Assembly: GCF_001544755.2 (NCBI RefSeq)
Contig: NZ_FCOF02000034.1
Coordinates: 1-64,000, forward strand
Length of the DNA stretch: 64,000 nucleotides
Direction of reading: 5' to 3'
DNA from: Caballeronia catudaia
GTDB taxonomy: Bacteria; Pseudomonadota; Gammaproteobacteria; Burkholderiales; Burkholderiaceae
Under the pieces are notes generated by a model. It had not been told where the DNA came from. It worked only from the letters and a program-made list of their open reading frames with translations, and ran no database searches. This document shows positions 39,575 to 48,395 of this stretch, piece after piece (position 1 is the stretch's first letter; every line of letters starts with the position of its first letter). A program made the translations under genes and the position numbers.

Positions 39575-40324
39575 TCACAGATAGAACATCCGATCCTCAT
39601 CCGACTTGCTTTCCGCCGGCTGCTCGACCGCTTCCTCACGATCCTCATAGAACCGCAGCACGGCCTCGAGCACCTGATCCGGATCGTCGATCACCTGCAT
39701 CAGATTGAGATCCTTCGGGCCGATCACGCCGTTGGTCAGCAGCGTATTCTGGAACCAGTCCAGAAGCCCGGCCCAGAACTCCGCGCCCACGAGAACGATC
39801 GGCACATGACGCGACTTTTTCGTCTGAATGAGCGTCAGCACTTCGGCGAGTTCATCCAGCGTGCCGAAGCCGCCCGGCATCACGACGACCGCGTCCGAGT
39901 TCTTCACGAACGTGACCTTGCGCGTGAAGAAGTGACGGAAGCGCAGCGAGATATCCTGCCACTGATTGCCGGATTGCTCGTGCGGCAATTCGATATTGAG
40001 GCCGACCGATGGCGACTTGCCCGCATGCGCGCCCTTGTTCGCCGCTTCCATGATGCCCGGGCCGCCGCCCGAAATGACCGCGAAGCCGGCATCGGAGAAT
40101 TTCTGCGCGATTTCGATCGTGCGCTGGTAGTACGGCGACTCCGGTTTCAGACGCGCCGAACCATAGATGCTGATGGCAGGGCGGATCTCCGAGAGGTACT
40201 CGGTCGCCTCGATAAACTCTGCCATAATCGTGAACATCTGCCACGATGCGCGAGCCTTCTTGGCCGTCGCGCGCTCTTGATCTGCGAGCGAACGCAGACT
40301 CGGAATCACTTTTCTCTTGTTCAT
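39575..40324 (-). CDS. LOG family protein (TIGR00730 type)
   Basis: Lysine-decarboxylase-like Rossmann protein of the LOG family, whose characterised members hydrolyse nucleoside 5'-monophosphates such as AMP or cytokinin ribotides to base and ribose-5-phosphate. The 249-aa product shows AISIYGSARL, ISGGGPGIMEAANKGAHAG and the catalytic VVVMPGGFGTLDELAEVLTL. The start ATG lies one base from the polA start on the opposite strand, so each promoter must lie inside the other gene. It sits next to amn, which catalyses a related reaction. Confidence 0.92.
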   Translation of the reverse strand: MNKRKVIPSLRSLADQERATAKKARASWQMFTIMAEFIEATEYLSEIRPAISIYGSARLKPESPYYQRTIEIAQKFSDAGFAVISGGGPGIMEAANKGAHAGKSPSVGLNIELPHEQSGNQWQDISLRFRHFFTRKVTFVKNSDAVVVMPGGFGTLDELAEVLTLIQTKKSRHVPIVLVGAEFWAGLLDWFQNTLLTNGVIGPKDLNLMQVIDDPDQVLEAVLRFYEDREEAVEQPAESKSDEDRMFYL

Positions 40325-40325
40325 A

Positions 40326-43064
40326 ATGCCTGAAGAACTAAGTCTTGAAGGTAAGACCCTGCTATTGGTCGACGGTTCTAGTTACTTGTACCGGGCCTAT
40401 CACGCGATGCCTGACCTGCGGGGCCCCGACGGCGGACCCACCGGCGCTCTGTATGGAATGATCAACATGCTGCGGCGCCTGCGGCGCGAAATCAATGCAG
40501 AGTATAGCGCGTGCGTATTTGATGCCAAAGGCAAGACGTTCCGCGACGACTGGTACGCCGAATACAAAGCCAACCGGCCCTCTATGCCGGAAGACCTCTC
40601 CAAACAGATCGAACCCATTCACGTCGCCGTTCGCGCGCTCGGCTGGCCGCTCGTGATGATCGAGCGCGTCGAAGCGGACGACGTCATCGGCACGCTTGCC
40701 GTCGCTGCCGAGAAGCGCGGCATGAAGGTGATCGTGTCGACGGGCGACAAGGATCTGGCTCAGCTCGTGACGGATCATGTCACCCTCATCAATACGATGA
40801 CCAACGAAACCCTCGACCGCGCCGGCGTGCTCACGAAGTTCGGTGTGCCGCCGGAGCGCATCGTCGACTATTTGTCGCTCATCGGCGATACCGTCGACAA
40901 CGTGCCGGGCGTCGAGAAGTGCGGACCGAAGACCGCGCTCAAATGGCTCACGCAATACGAAACCCTTGATGGCATCGTAGAACACGCAAGCGAGATCAAA
41001 GGTGCGGTAGGAGACAATCTGCGCAAGGCTCTCGACTTCCTGCCGATGGCGAAAAAGCTCGTCACCGTGCACACGGAATGCGATCTCACCGCGCAGATCG
41101 AGTCGATCGACAGCACGCTCGCGACGCGTCCCGAATCGCGCGAGGAGTTGCGCGATGTGTTCTTGCGTCACGGCTTCAAGACATGGCTGCGCGAAATCGA
41201 AATCGCGGATGCCGTCGAAGGTCCGACCGACACGCCGCCGGCCGAAGTCACCGAAATCGAGCACCACTACGAAACGGTGCAGACGTGGGAGCAGTTCGAT
41301 GCGTGGCTCAAGCGGATAAACGAGGCGGAGATCACGTCGTTCGATAGCGAGACCACGTCGCTCGATCCGATGATCGCGCAGATCGTCGGCATGTCCATCG
41401 CAACCGAGCCGGGGCATGCGGCTTATATTCCTGTCGCGCATCGCGGGCCGGATGCGCCGGTGCAATTGCCGCGCGATGAAGTGCTCGCGAAGCTCAAGCC
41501 CTGGCTCGAAGATGCATCGAAGAAGAAGGTCGGCCAGCATCTGAAGTACGACGAACAGGTGCTCGCGAACTACGGCATCGAAATGCGTGGCGTCGAGCAC
41601 GACACGCTGCTGCAATCGTATGTGCTGGAATCGCATCGTCCGCACGACATGGACAACCTCGCGTTGCGTCATCTCGGCGTGAATACGATCAAGTACGAAG
41701 ATGTCGCGGGCAAGGGCGCGTCGCAGATCGGTTTCGATGAAGTGCCGCTCGACAAAGCCGCGGCCTACGCAGCCGAAGACGCCGATATCACGCTGCGTCT
41801 GCACCACGCACTCTATCCGCAAGTGGCGCAAGAGGAAGGCTTGCTGCGCGTATATCGCGACATCGAGATGCCCACGTCGCGCGTGCTGCGCAAGATGGAA
41901 CGCAACGGAGTCCGGATCGATCGCCAGAGGCTCGATACGCAAAGCAACGAGATCGCGAAGCGTCTCATCGATTTGCAGGCACAGGCGTATGAACTCGCGG
42001 GCGGCGAATTCAATCTCGGATCGCCGAAGCAGATCGGCCAGATCTTCTTTGAAAAGCTGCAATTGCCGGTGGTGAAAAAGACGCCGAGCGGCGCGCCTTC
42101 CACCGACGAAGAAGTGCTGCAAAAGCTCGCCGAAGATTTTCCCTTGCCGAAGGTGCTGCTCGAACATCGCGGGCTGTCGAAGCTCAAGTCCACCTACACG
42201 GACAAGCTGCCGCGCATGGTGAATGCGTCGACGGGACGCGTGCACACGAACTATGCGCAAGCAGTCGCGGTCACGGGACGCCTGTCGTCGAACGAGCCGA
42301 ACCTGCAGAACATTCCGGTGCGCACGGGTGAAGGGCGGCGCATTCGCGAAGCGTTCATCGCGTCGGCGGGCAGCAAGATCGTGTCGGCTGATTATTCGCA
42401 GATAGAACTGCGCATCATGGCGCATATTTCCGGGGATGCATCCCTGATGCGCGCGTTCACGCAAGGCGAAGACGTGCATCGCGCGACGGCGTCGGAAGTG
42501 TTCAGCGTCACGCCGCTCGAAGTCGATAACGATCAGCGGCGCATCGCGAAGGTCATCAACTTCGGTCTGATTTACGGCATGAGTTCGTTCGGGCTTGCGT
42601 CGAATCTCGGCATTACGCGCGATGCGGCGAAGCTTTATATCGATCGATATTTCGCGCGCTATCCGGGCGTAGCCGCGTACATGGAGAACACGCGTGTCAG
42701 CGCGAAAATGAACGGCTTCGTCGAGACCGTGTTCGGCCGGCGTCTGTGGCTGCCCGAGATCAATGGCGGCAGCGGACCGCGTCGTCAGGCCGCCGAGCGC
42801 GCCGCGATCAACGCGCCGATGCAGGGCACAGCGGCGGACCTCATCAAGCTCTCGATGATCGCCGTGCAGGACTGGCTCGAAGCGTCGGGCATCGGTGCGA
42901 AGATGATCATGCAGGTCCACGACGAACTCGTGCTCGAAGTCCCCGAGGAAGCGCTTCCCGAGGTCAGGAAGCGCTTACCTGAACTGATGTGCGGCGTCGC
43001 GAAGCTGAAGGTGCCGCTCGTGGCGGAAGTGGGCGTCGGCAACAATTGGGAAGAGGCACACTGA
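40326..43064 (+). CDS. polA: DNA polymerase I
   Basis: Repair and Okazaki-fragment polymerase of 912 aa. The N-terminal 5'-3' exonuclease includes GKTLLLVDGSSYLYRAYHAM and VSTGDKDLAQLV. The 3'-5' exonuclease looks active (FDSETTSLD, KYDEQVL, YAAEDADITLRL). The polymerase domain has DYSQIELRIMAHISGD (motif A), RRIAKVINFGLIYGMSSFG (motif B) and QVHDELVLEV (motif C). I chose ATG 40326; a TTG three codons earlier is possible. No Shine-Dalgarno is visible, and the LOG gene starts one base away on the other strand. Confidence 0.97.
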   Translation: MPEELSLEGKTLLLVDGSSYLYRAYHAMPDLRGPDGGPTGALYGMINMLRRLRREINAEYSACVFDAKGKTFRDDWYAEYKANRPSMPEDLSKQIEPIHVAVRALGWPLVMIERVEADDVIGTLAVAAEKRGMKVIVSTGDKDLAQLVTDHVTLINTMTNETLDRAGVLTKFGVPPERIVDYLSLIGDTVDNVPGVEKCGPKTALKWLTQYETLDGIVEHASEIKGAVGDNLRKALDFLPMAKKLVTVHTECDLTAQIESIDSTLATRPESREELRDVFLRHGFKTWLREIEIADAVEGPTDTPPAEVTEIEHHYETVQTWEQFDAWLKRINEAEITSFDSETTSLDPMIAQIVGMSIATEPGHAAYIPVAHRGPDAPVQLPRDEVLAKLKPWLEDASKKKVGQHLKYDEQVLANYGIEMRGVEHDTLLQSYVLESHRPHDMDNLALRHLGVNTIKYEDVAGKGASQIGFDEVPLDKAAAYAAEDADITLRLHHALYPQVAQEEGLLRVYRDIEMPTSRVLRKMERNGVRIDRQRLDTQSNEIAKRLIDLQAQAYELAGGEFNLGSPKQIGQIFFEKLQLPVVKKTPSGAPSTDEEVLQKLAEDFPLPKVLLEHRGLSKLKSTYTDKLPRMVNASTGRVHTNYAQAVAVTGRLSSNEPNLQNIPVRTGEGRRIREAFIASAGSKIVSADYSQIELRIMAHISGDASLMRAFTQGEDVHRATASEVFSVTPLEVDNDQRRIAKVINFGLIYGMSSFGLASNLGITRDAAKLYIDRYFARYPGVAAYMENTRVSAKMNGFVETVFGRRLWLPEINGGSGPRRQAAERAAINAPMQGTAADLIKLSMIAVQDWLEASGIGAKMIMQVHDELVLEVPEEALPEVRKRLPELMCGVAKLKVPLVAEVGVGNNWEEAH

Positions 43065-43089
43065 GAGCGCACTGGATTTTTTTGCGCAA

Positions 43090-43117
43090 GGCATATGCGG
43101 CGCATGTCGCATATGCC
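43090..43117. promoter_or_regulatory. inverted repeat between polA and ndh
   Basis: Perfect 10-bp arms GGCATATGCG (43090-43099) and CGCATATGCC (43108-43117) with an 8-bp spacer, 25 bp after the polA stop and 107 bp before the ndh start. It could be a hairpin terminator, although no T-run follows, or an operator for ndh. Confidence 0.45.
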
Positions 43118-43224
43118 CTACATGTCGGTGACGCGCTTGTGACTGTCATCGAAGCTACGCACAATGGGTCAAACGAGGCAGGGAAACAAGACAGTCGATC
43201 GAATAAAAGCACAGGGAGAGTTCC

Positions 43225-44589
43225 ATGCATCGCTTCATCATCGTGGGCGGAGGGGCAGGCGGTCTCGAACTGGCGACGCGTCTCGGCGACCGATTCGGCT
43301 CGACGGACGAAAAGACGCCACCCAAAGCACAGGTCACGCTCATTGACCGCAACCCGACGCATATCTGGAAGCCGCTTTTGCATGAAGTGGCGGCAGGGAG
43401 CATGGACCCGTTCACGCAGGAACTCGAATATGCGGCGCAGGCCTTGTGGCATGGCTTCGAATTCCAGCAGGGCGAACTCGTCGGGCTCAATCGCGCGAAG
43501 AAAACCATCACGGTCGGCCCGTTGCGCGATGAGCATGTGGGCGAGCTCCTGCCCGAGCGCGAGCTGGAATACGACACGCTCATCGTCGCGATCGGCAGCA
43601 CGACGCACTTCTTCGGTGTCGAAGGCGCGCAGCAGAACTCGATCGCACTCGATACGGTCGGTCAGGCGGAGCTCTTCCGCAAACGCCTGATTGCCGCCTG
43701 CATGCGCGCCGAGCACTTCGCGCCCGAGCCGGTCGCGGCGGGCGCGGACGATGCCGAGGACGAGCCGGGCGTCGATCCTGTGCCGCGCATTCAGGTGGCG
43801 ATCGTTGGCGCGGGCGCGACGGGCGTCGAATTGTCGGCGGAATTGCGCAACACCGCGCAGGTGCTTTCCGCATACGGTCTGCACAAGCTCGATCCGAAGC
43901 ACGATATCGGCATCGTGCTGATCGAAGCGGGTCCGCGCATCCTGCCCGCGCTGCAGGAGCGCGTGTCCATCGCGACCGCGGAGCTGCTCACCAAGCTCGG
44001 CGTGAAGCTGATGACGGGCGAAACCGTCGCGCAGGTGTCGCGCGATTCGATCCATACGGCCAGCGGCAAGATGATCCGCGCGGACCTGACGGTCTGGGCG
44101 GCCGGCATCAAGGCGCCCGCGATCCTAACCAATCTCGACGGCTTGCCGACCAACCGCCTCGGCCAGCTCACCGTGCGCCGCACGCTGCAGACCGAAATCG
44201 ACGACAACGTCTTCGCGCTCGGCGATTGCGCCGCGTGTCCGTGGCCCGGCAACGAGCGCAACGTGCCGCCACGCGCGCAGGCGGCGCATCAGCAGGCGAG
44301 CTTTCTGTTCAAGTCCCTCGAGCGGATGTTGCAGGGCAAGCCGCTGCCCGAATACACGTATCGCGATTTCGGCTCGCTGGTGTCGCTCGGCCATTACAGC
44401 GCGGTCGGCAATCTGATGGGCGGGCTGATCGGCGGCAACATGCTGATTGAAGGACTCTTCGCGCGCTTCATGTACATGTCGCTGTACCGGCTGCACGTCG
44501 CCGCGCTGCATGGCTATGCGCGCATGGTGCTCGATACCGTCGCGCACTGGCTGCGCCGCTCCACCGCGCCCCGCGTGAAGTTGCACTGA
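43225..44589 (+). CDS. ndh: type II NADH dehydrogenase
   Basis: Single-subunit, non-proton-pumping NADH:quinone oxidoreductase at the inner membrane face, 454 aa. The FAD-binding Rossmann motif is FIIVGGGAGGLELATRLGDR, the NADH-binding fold VAIVGAGATGVELSAELRN, and the second FAD block VFALGDCAACP. The C-terminal region LMGGLIGGNMLIEGLFARFM with Arg/Tyr-rich sequence is typical of the membrane-binding end. GGGAG lies six bases before the ATG. It follows polA by 160 bp. Confidence 0.92.
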   Translation: MHRFIIVGGGAGGLELATRLGDRFGSTDEKTPPKAQVTLIDRNPTHIWKPLLHEVAAGSMDPFTQELEYAAQALWHGFEFQQGELVGLNRAKKTITVGPLRDEHVGELLPERELEYDTLIVAIGSTTHFFGVEGAQQNSIALDTVGQAELFRKRLIAACMRAEHFAPEPVAAGADDAEDEPGVDPVPRIQVAIVGAGATGVELSAELRNTAQVLSAYGLHKLDPKHDIGIVLIEAGPRILPALQERVSIATAELLTKLGVKLMTGETVAQVSRDSIHTASGKMIRADLTVWAAGIKAPAILTNLDGLPTNRLGQLTVRRTLQTEIDDNVFALGDCAACPWPGNERNVPPRAQAAHQQASFLFKSLERMLQGKPLPEYTYRDFGSLVSLGHYSAVGNLMGGLIGGNMLIEGLFARFMYMSLYRLHVAALHGYARMVLDTVAHWLRRSTAPRVKLH

Positions 44590-44781
44590 TGTGGAATAGA
44601 TCGGCCGCGCCGTTCGTTCAAAGCTGTTTAGAATGGGCGGCGCGCTTAATTCATGGCGCGCGTTCATCGTCGTGCAGTGCCGCGCAGTGTGCAGCCTTGA
44701 GCTCGCCGCGCGGTTTCGAGGACCCACGCCGCCGCACTTCACAGCAAAAATGACGCGACGGCCCTGCCGCGGGAGCCATCC

Positions 44782-45657
44782 ATGCTAGACCCTGAAGTCG
44801 ACCGCCTCATTCCGCACGTTCCGTTCAGTCGACGCACCTTCATCAAGGCGAGTATCGGCACCGGTTTCGCAGCCGCGGTGCTGCCGGTATCCGCGCAAAC
44901 CATCCATACCGATACGAACGGCCTCGAAGCCGGCGAAATCGGAATTCGCGGCGCGGACGGCACGCCCGTCCCAGCGTATCGCGCGCAGCCGAAGGGCAAG
45001 ACTGATTTGCCGGTCGTCATCGTGGTCCACGAGATTTTCGGGGTCCACGAGCATATCGCCGACGTGTGCCGGCGCTTCGCGAAACAAGGTTATCTGGCGA
45101 TCGCGCCGGAATTCTTCACGCGTCAGGGAGATCCGAAGGCGTACCCGTCGATGCAGCAGCTGAACGAGCAGGTCGTATCGAAAGTGCCGGATTCGCAGGT
45201 GCTCTCCGACATCGATCAGGCCATCAAATGGGCGGCCGAGCACGGCGGCGATGCGAAGCGCGCGGGCATCGTCGGATTCTGCTGGGGCGGGCGCATCTCC
45301 TGGCTGTATGCGGAGCACAATCCGAATCTCAAGGCGGCGGTCGCGTTTTACGGACGGCTCGTCGGCGACAAGACGGAGATGACGCCGAACAATCCGCTCG
45401 ACCTCGCGAGCCAGCTCAAGGTGCCGGTGCTCGGGCTCTACGGTCGGCAGGATCAGAGCATCCCGCAGGACACCCTCGAACAGATGAAACAGGCGCTCGC
45501 GAACGATCCTCCGCCCGCAAGAAACTCGCAGTTCGTCGTGTACGACGACGCGGGCCACGCGTTCTTCGCGGATTATCGTCCGAGCTATCGGAAGGCGGAC
45601 GCCGAGGACGGCTGGAAGCGCGCGCTCGCGTGGTTCCGCGAGCACGGCGTCAAGTGA
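44782..45657 (+). CDS. exported dienelactone hydrolase family protein
   Basis: Alpha/beta hydrolase of 291 aa with a Tat signal near residues 17-40 (SRRTFIKASIGTGFAAAV, cleavage after VSA), so it should act in the periplasm. DLH features are VVIVVHEIFGVHEHI, the Cys nucleophile in GIVGFCWGGR (about residue 167), Asp in GLYGRQDQSIP and His in YDDAGHAFFADY. Substrate is unknown; the family hydrolyses dienelactones and other esters. Its stop lies 7 bp from the convergent sulfurtransferase stop. Confidence 0.9.
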   Translation: MLDPEVDRLIPHVPFSRRTFIKASIGTGFAAAVLPVSAQTIHTDTNGLEAGEIGIRGADGTPVPAYRAQPKGKTDLPVVIVVHEIFGVHEHIADVCRRFAKQGYLAIAPEFFTRQGDPKAYPSMQQLNEQVVSKVPDSQVLSDIDQAIKWAAEHGGDAKRAGIVGFCWGGRISWLYAEHNPNLKAAVAFYGRLVGDKTEMTPNNPLDLASQLKVPVLGLYGRQDQSIPQDTLEQMKQALANDPPPARNSQFVVYDDAGHAFFADYRPSYRKADAEDGWKRALAWFREHGVK

Positions 45658-45664
45658 CCCACCC

Positions 45665-46534
45665 TCAGGGATTCGGGCCGGTCGCGACAGGACGGCCCGG
45701 ATCGGCGCTCCATTCGCTCCACGATCCCGGATAAAGCGCGGCGCCGTGCAGGCCGGCGATCTCCATCGCGAGGACGTTGTGGCAGGCCGTCACGCCCGAG
45801 CCGCATTGCAGGACGATGCGGTCAGCCGGTGTCGTGCCGACCAGCGCGCCGAACGCTTCGCGCAGTTCGTGCGCGGTCTTGAAGCGGCCTTCCTGCGTGA
45901 GATTGTTCTTGAAGAAGTGATTGAGCGCGCCGGGAATATGTCCGCCGACGGGGTCGATCGTCTCGTTCTCGCCGCGATAACGATCAGCGGCGCGCGCATC
46001 GATCAGCAGATGATCGCGCGTGCCGATGCTGCGCTCGATCGCCTGAGCGTCGATGGTCACCTGCAGCGGCGCGCCCGCCTTGAACGTGCCTTGGGTCTTC
46101 GGCGGCACGGCCGTGTCGAGCGCATGGCCCGCGGCTTCCCATGCCTGCAGACCGCCGTCGAGCAGCGCGACGGAATCGTGCCCGAGCCAGCGCAACAGCC
46201 ACCACGCGCGCGCCGCATACATGCCGCCGTGCGCGTCGTAGGCGACGACTTGCTGGCCTTCGTTCAGGCCGAAACTCGCGAGTTTCGCGACGAGCGCCGC
46301 GCGCTCAGGCAACGGATGCCGCCCGTTCGTGCCCGTCTTGGCGCCGGACAGATCGCGATCCAGATGAAGATAGTGCGCACCGGGAACATGCCCCAGCGCG
46401 TAGGCCGCTTCGCCCGATTCGGGCGCGCCCAGATCGAAGCGGCAATCGAATACGAGGATGCTGCCGGGCGCGGCGGCGAGCCGTTCGGCGAGGTTCGTCG
46501 CCGAGATGAGCGTTGTGTAGTGGGTGTGCGGCAT
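45665..46534 (-). CDS. sseA: sulfurtransferase (rhodanese, SseA type)
   Basis: Two-domain rhodanese of 289 aa that transfers sulfur from thiosulfate or 3-mercaptopyruvate to a thiophilic acceptor. The N-terminal inactive domain contains ILVFDCRFDLG and GHVPGAHYLHLDRDLSG. The C-terminal domain has LIDARAADRYRGE and the active-site loop VLQCGSGVTACHN, with the Cys near residue 242. The CGSGVTA loop is that of 3-mercaptopyruvate sulfurtransferases. AGGAG precedes ATG 46534. Longer in-frame starts overlap the upstream terminator and are rejected. Confidence 0.9.
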   Translation of the reverse strand: MPHTHYTTLISATNLAERLAAAPGSILVFDCRFDLGAPESGEAAYALGHVPGAHYLHLDRDLSGAKTGTNGRHPLPERAALVAKLASFGLNEGQQVVAYDAHGGMYAARAWWLLRWLGHDSVALLDGGLQAWEAAGHALDTAVPPKTQGTFKAGAPLQVTIDAQAIERSIGTRDHLLIDARAADRYRGENETIDPVGGHIPGALNHFFKNNLTQEGRFKTAHELREAFGALVGTTPADRIVLQCGSGVTACHNVLAMEIAGLHGAALYPGSWSEWSADPGRPVATGPNP

Positions 46535-46586
46535 GACGGCTCCTGAGCGGCGCTCGATTGCGAGGGCTTGAACCGTTAGTCTAAAC

Positions 46587-46615
46587 AAAAAGGCGAGCCC
46601 GAAAGCCCGCCTTTT
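46587..46615. terminator. bidirectional terminator
   Basis: AAAAGGCG and CGCCTTTT form the outer stem, with inner GC/GC pairs closed by a CCGAAA-type loop, between the Rieske oxygenase stop and the sulfurtransferase start on the minus strand. Confidence 0.85.
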
Positions 46616-46640
46616 CGTAACACTAGCCAAACAGCCTATG

Positions 46641-47747
46641 TCAGATCGCGCCGAGTTGATGCCGCAGAAACTCGTGGAAATGCTGCATGCCGGATTCCAT
46701 CGGGCTCTGATACGGCCCGACCTGGTTTTCGCCACGCGACATCAGCGCGCGGCGGCCCGCGTCCATGCGCTCGGCGATTTCGTCGTCCTCGCGCGCGGTT
46801 TCCATGTACGCGGCGCGCTCCGCCTCGATGAACTCACGCTCGAACAGCGCAATCTCCTCGGGGTAGTAAAACTCGACGATGTTCGTCGTCTTTTGCGTTC
46901 CCCGCGGAATGAGCCACGACACAACCAGCACGTGCGGATACCACTCGATCATCAGACCAGGGTAGTAGACCATCCAGATCGCGCCGAACTCGGGCGGGGC
47001 ACCGTTGCGAAAGCGCAGGACCTCGTCGTGCCACTTGCGGTACGTCGGGCTGCCCGGCTTCTCGAGATTCTTGTGGACGCCGACAGTCTGCACGCTGTAC
47101 CAGTCGCCGAACTCCCATTCGAGGTTGTCGCACGAGACGAAGCTGCCGAGTCCCGGATGGAACGGCGCGACGTGGTAATCCTCCAGATAGACCTCGATGA
47201 AGGACTTCCAGTTGTAGTTGCACTCGTGCACTTCGACGTGATCGAACATGAAGCCCGAAAAGTCGAAATGGCGCGCGGTGCCAAGCCTCGCGAGATCCGC
47301 AGCGACGTTGCGGCCCTCCGATTCGAACAGCAGACCTTGCCAGTTCTGCAGCGGCGTCTTGCCGAGGTTCAGGCAGGGCTTGTCCGCGAAATGCGGCGCG
47401 CCGAGCAGTTGACCGTGGAGATCGTAGGTCCAGCGATGCAGCGGGCAGACGATGTTGTCGGCGCTGCCGCGGCCATTGAGCATGATCGCCTGGCGATGGC
47501 GACACACGTTCGACAGCAGTTCGATATTGTCCTGCTGATTACGGACGAGCACGCGCCCTTCGCCTTCGCCCGGAAGCGCGAAATAGTTTCCCGCTTCGGG
47601 AACCATGAGTTCGTGCCCGACGTAGCGTGGACCTTGCTTGAAAAGTGTGTCGAGTTCGCGCGTAAGAAGCGCTTCGTCAAAGTAAGCCGTGACTGGCAGC
47701 TGACTGTGAATGGCGTTCAGCTGCAATGCATTGCTCAGATTGGACAT
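46641..47747 (-). CDS. Rieske aromatic-ring-hydroxylating oxygenase alpha subunit
   Basis: Iron oxygenase of 368 aa. The Rieske [2Fe-2S] ligands are in CRHRQ and CPLHRW (C-x-H ... C-x2-H). The mononuclear iron site is in VYLEDYHVAPFHPGL (Asp and two His). It resembles oxygenases of the phenylpropionate/choline-monooxygenase-like class. No beta subunit, ferredoxin or reductase gene is adjacent, so its electron donor must be encoded elsewhere and its substrate cannot be deduced. The start ATG 47747 follows GGGAGTGGGA. A TATAAT -10 lies at 47819-47824 on the minus strand. Confidence 0.88.
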   Translation of the reverse strand: MSNLSNALQLNAIHSQLPVTAYFDEALLTRELDTLFKQGPRYVGHELMVPEAGNYFALPGEGEGRVLVRNQQDNIELLSNVCRHRQAIMLNGRGSADNIVCPLHRWTYDLHGQLLGAPHFADKPCLNLGKTPLQNWQGLLFESEGRNVAADLARLGTARHFDFSGFMFDHVEVHECNYNWKSFIEVYLEDYHVAPFHPGLGSFVSCDNLEWEFGDWYSVQTVGVHKNLEKPGSPTYRKWHDEVLRFRNGAPPEFGAIWMVYYPGLMIEWYPHVLVVSWLIPRGTQKTTNIVEFYYPEEIALFEREFIEAERAAYMETAREDDEIAERMDAGRRALMSRGENQVGPYQSPMESGMQHFHEFLRHQLGAI

Positions 47748-48059
47748 TCCCACTCCCGATGAAAACGTGAAAGCAGTGAACAACCCAACCATCGAAGATT
47801 CGATTTAGGGAGCCCGCGATTATACCGAAATTCGCCACAGAGGGGCGCTTAAGGTCTTGATTTGGGTATAAATTGTCGCGGGAGGTCCTCGCAACGGCGC
47901 GGCATACGACCGTGGAGGACACGCCGCCGCAAGGATTGGCGGAGAATGCCGCAACGCAGTGCTAGCCGTTCCGCATAGACCGGATGCAGGTCGAAAATTT
48001 GGCTTTTGCCGTAGAATGTGCGACTTGGTTCCAAAAATTCAATTGCACATCCACGATTC
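47748..48059. other. divergent promoter region, oxygenase / xseB
   Basis: A 312-bp region with a minus-strand TATAAT (47819-47824) for the oxygenase gene and a possible plus-strand TAGAAT (48012-48017) before xseB. Short open frames here have no family features. Confidence 0.4.
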
Positions 48060-48395
48060 ATGGCGAAGACCGCTGCCCAGGAAACAGACGAGAAATCCGG
48101 CGCCGACGTAGAGAGCCCGGACGCCGCGCAGCTTCCGCAGAACTACGAGGCGGCGCTGGCCGAACTCGAATCGCTCGTAGCGCGCATGGAAGAGGGCGCG
48201 TTGAGTCTCGAGGAATCGCTCGCGGCATATCGCCGCGGCGCGGCGCTTGTGGGCTTTTGCCAACAGCAGCTCGAAAAAGTCGAGCAGCAGGTGCGCGTTC
48301 TCGACGGCGAGACGCTCAAGCCGCTGCCCGCCGAGGTAAAGCGTGCGACCCAGAGTGCAGGAGCCGGAAACGACAGCGGGGACGACGACCTATGA
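48060..48395 (+). CDS. xseB: exodeoxyribonuclease VII small subunit
   Basis: Small subunit of ExoVII, which degrades single-stranded DNA. The 111-aa product carries the typical coiled helices NYEAALAELESLVARMEEGA then LSLEESLAAYRRGAALVGFC then QQQLEKVEQQVRVLDG. A basic/acidic low-complexity tail of about 25 residues follows. I chose ATG 48060; a GTG-type extension from 48018 is not family-like. The stop overlaps the ispA start as ATGA. The order xseB-ispA-dxs is widely conserved in proteobacteria. Confidence 0.94.
   Translation: MAKTAAQETDEKSGADVESPDAAQLPQNYEAALAELESLVARMEEGALSLEESLAAYRRGAALVGFCQQQLEKVEQQVRVLDGETLKPLPAEVKRATQSAGAGNDSGDDDL

Noticed and set aside
40362-42920. Long minus-strand frame opposite polA (about 850 codons)
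   Set aside because: Antisense shadow of polA with no recognisable domain; the polA frame has all polymerase motifs.
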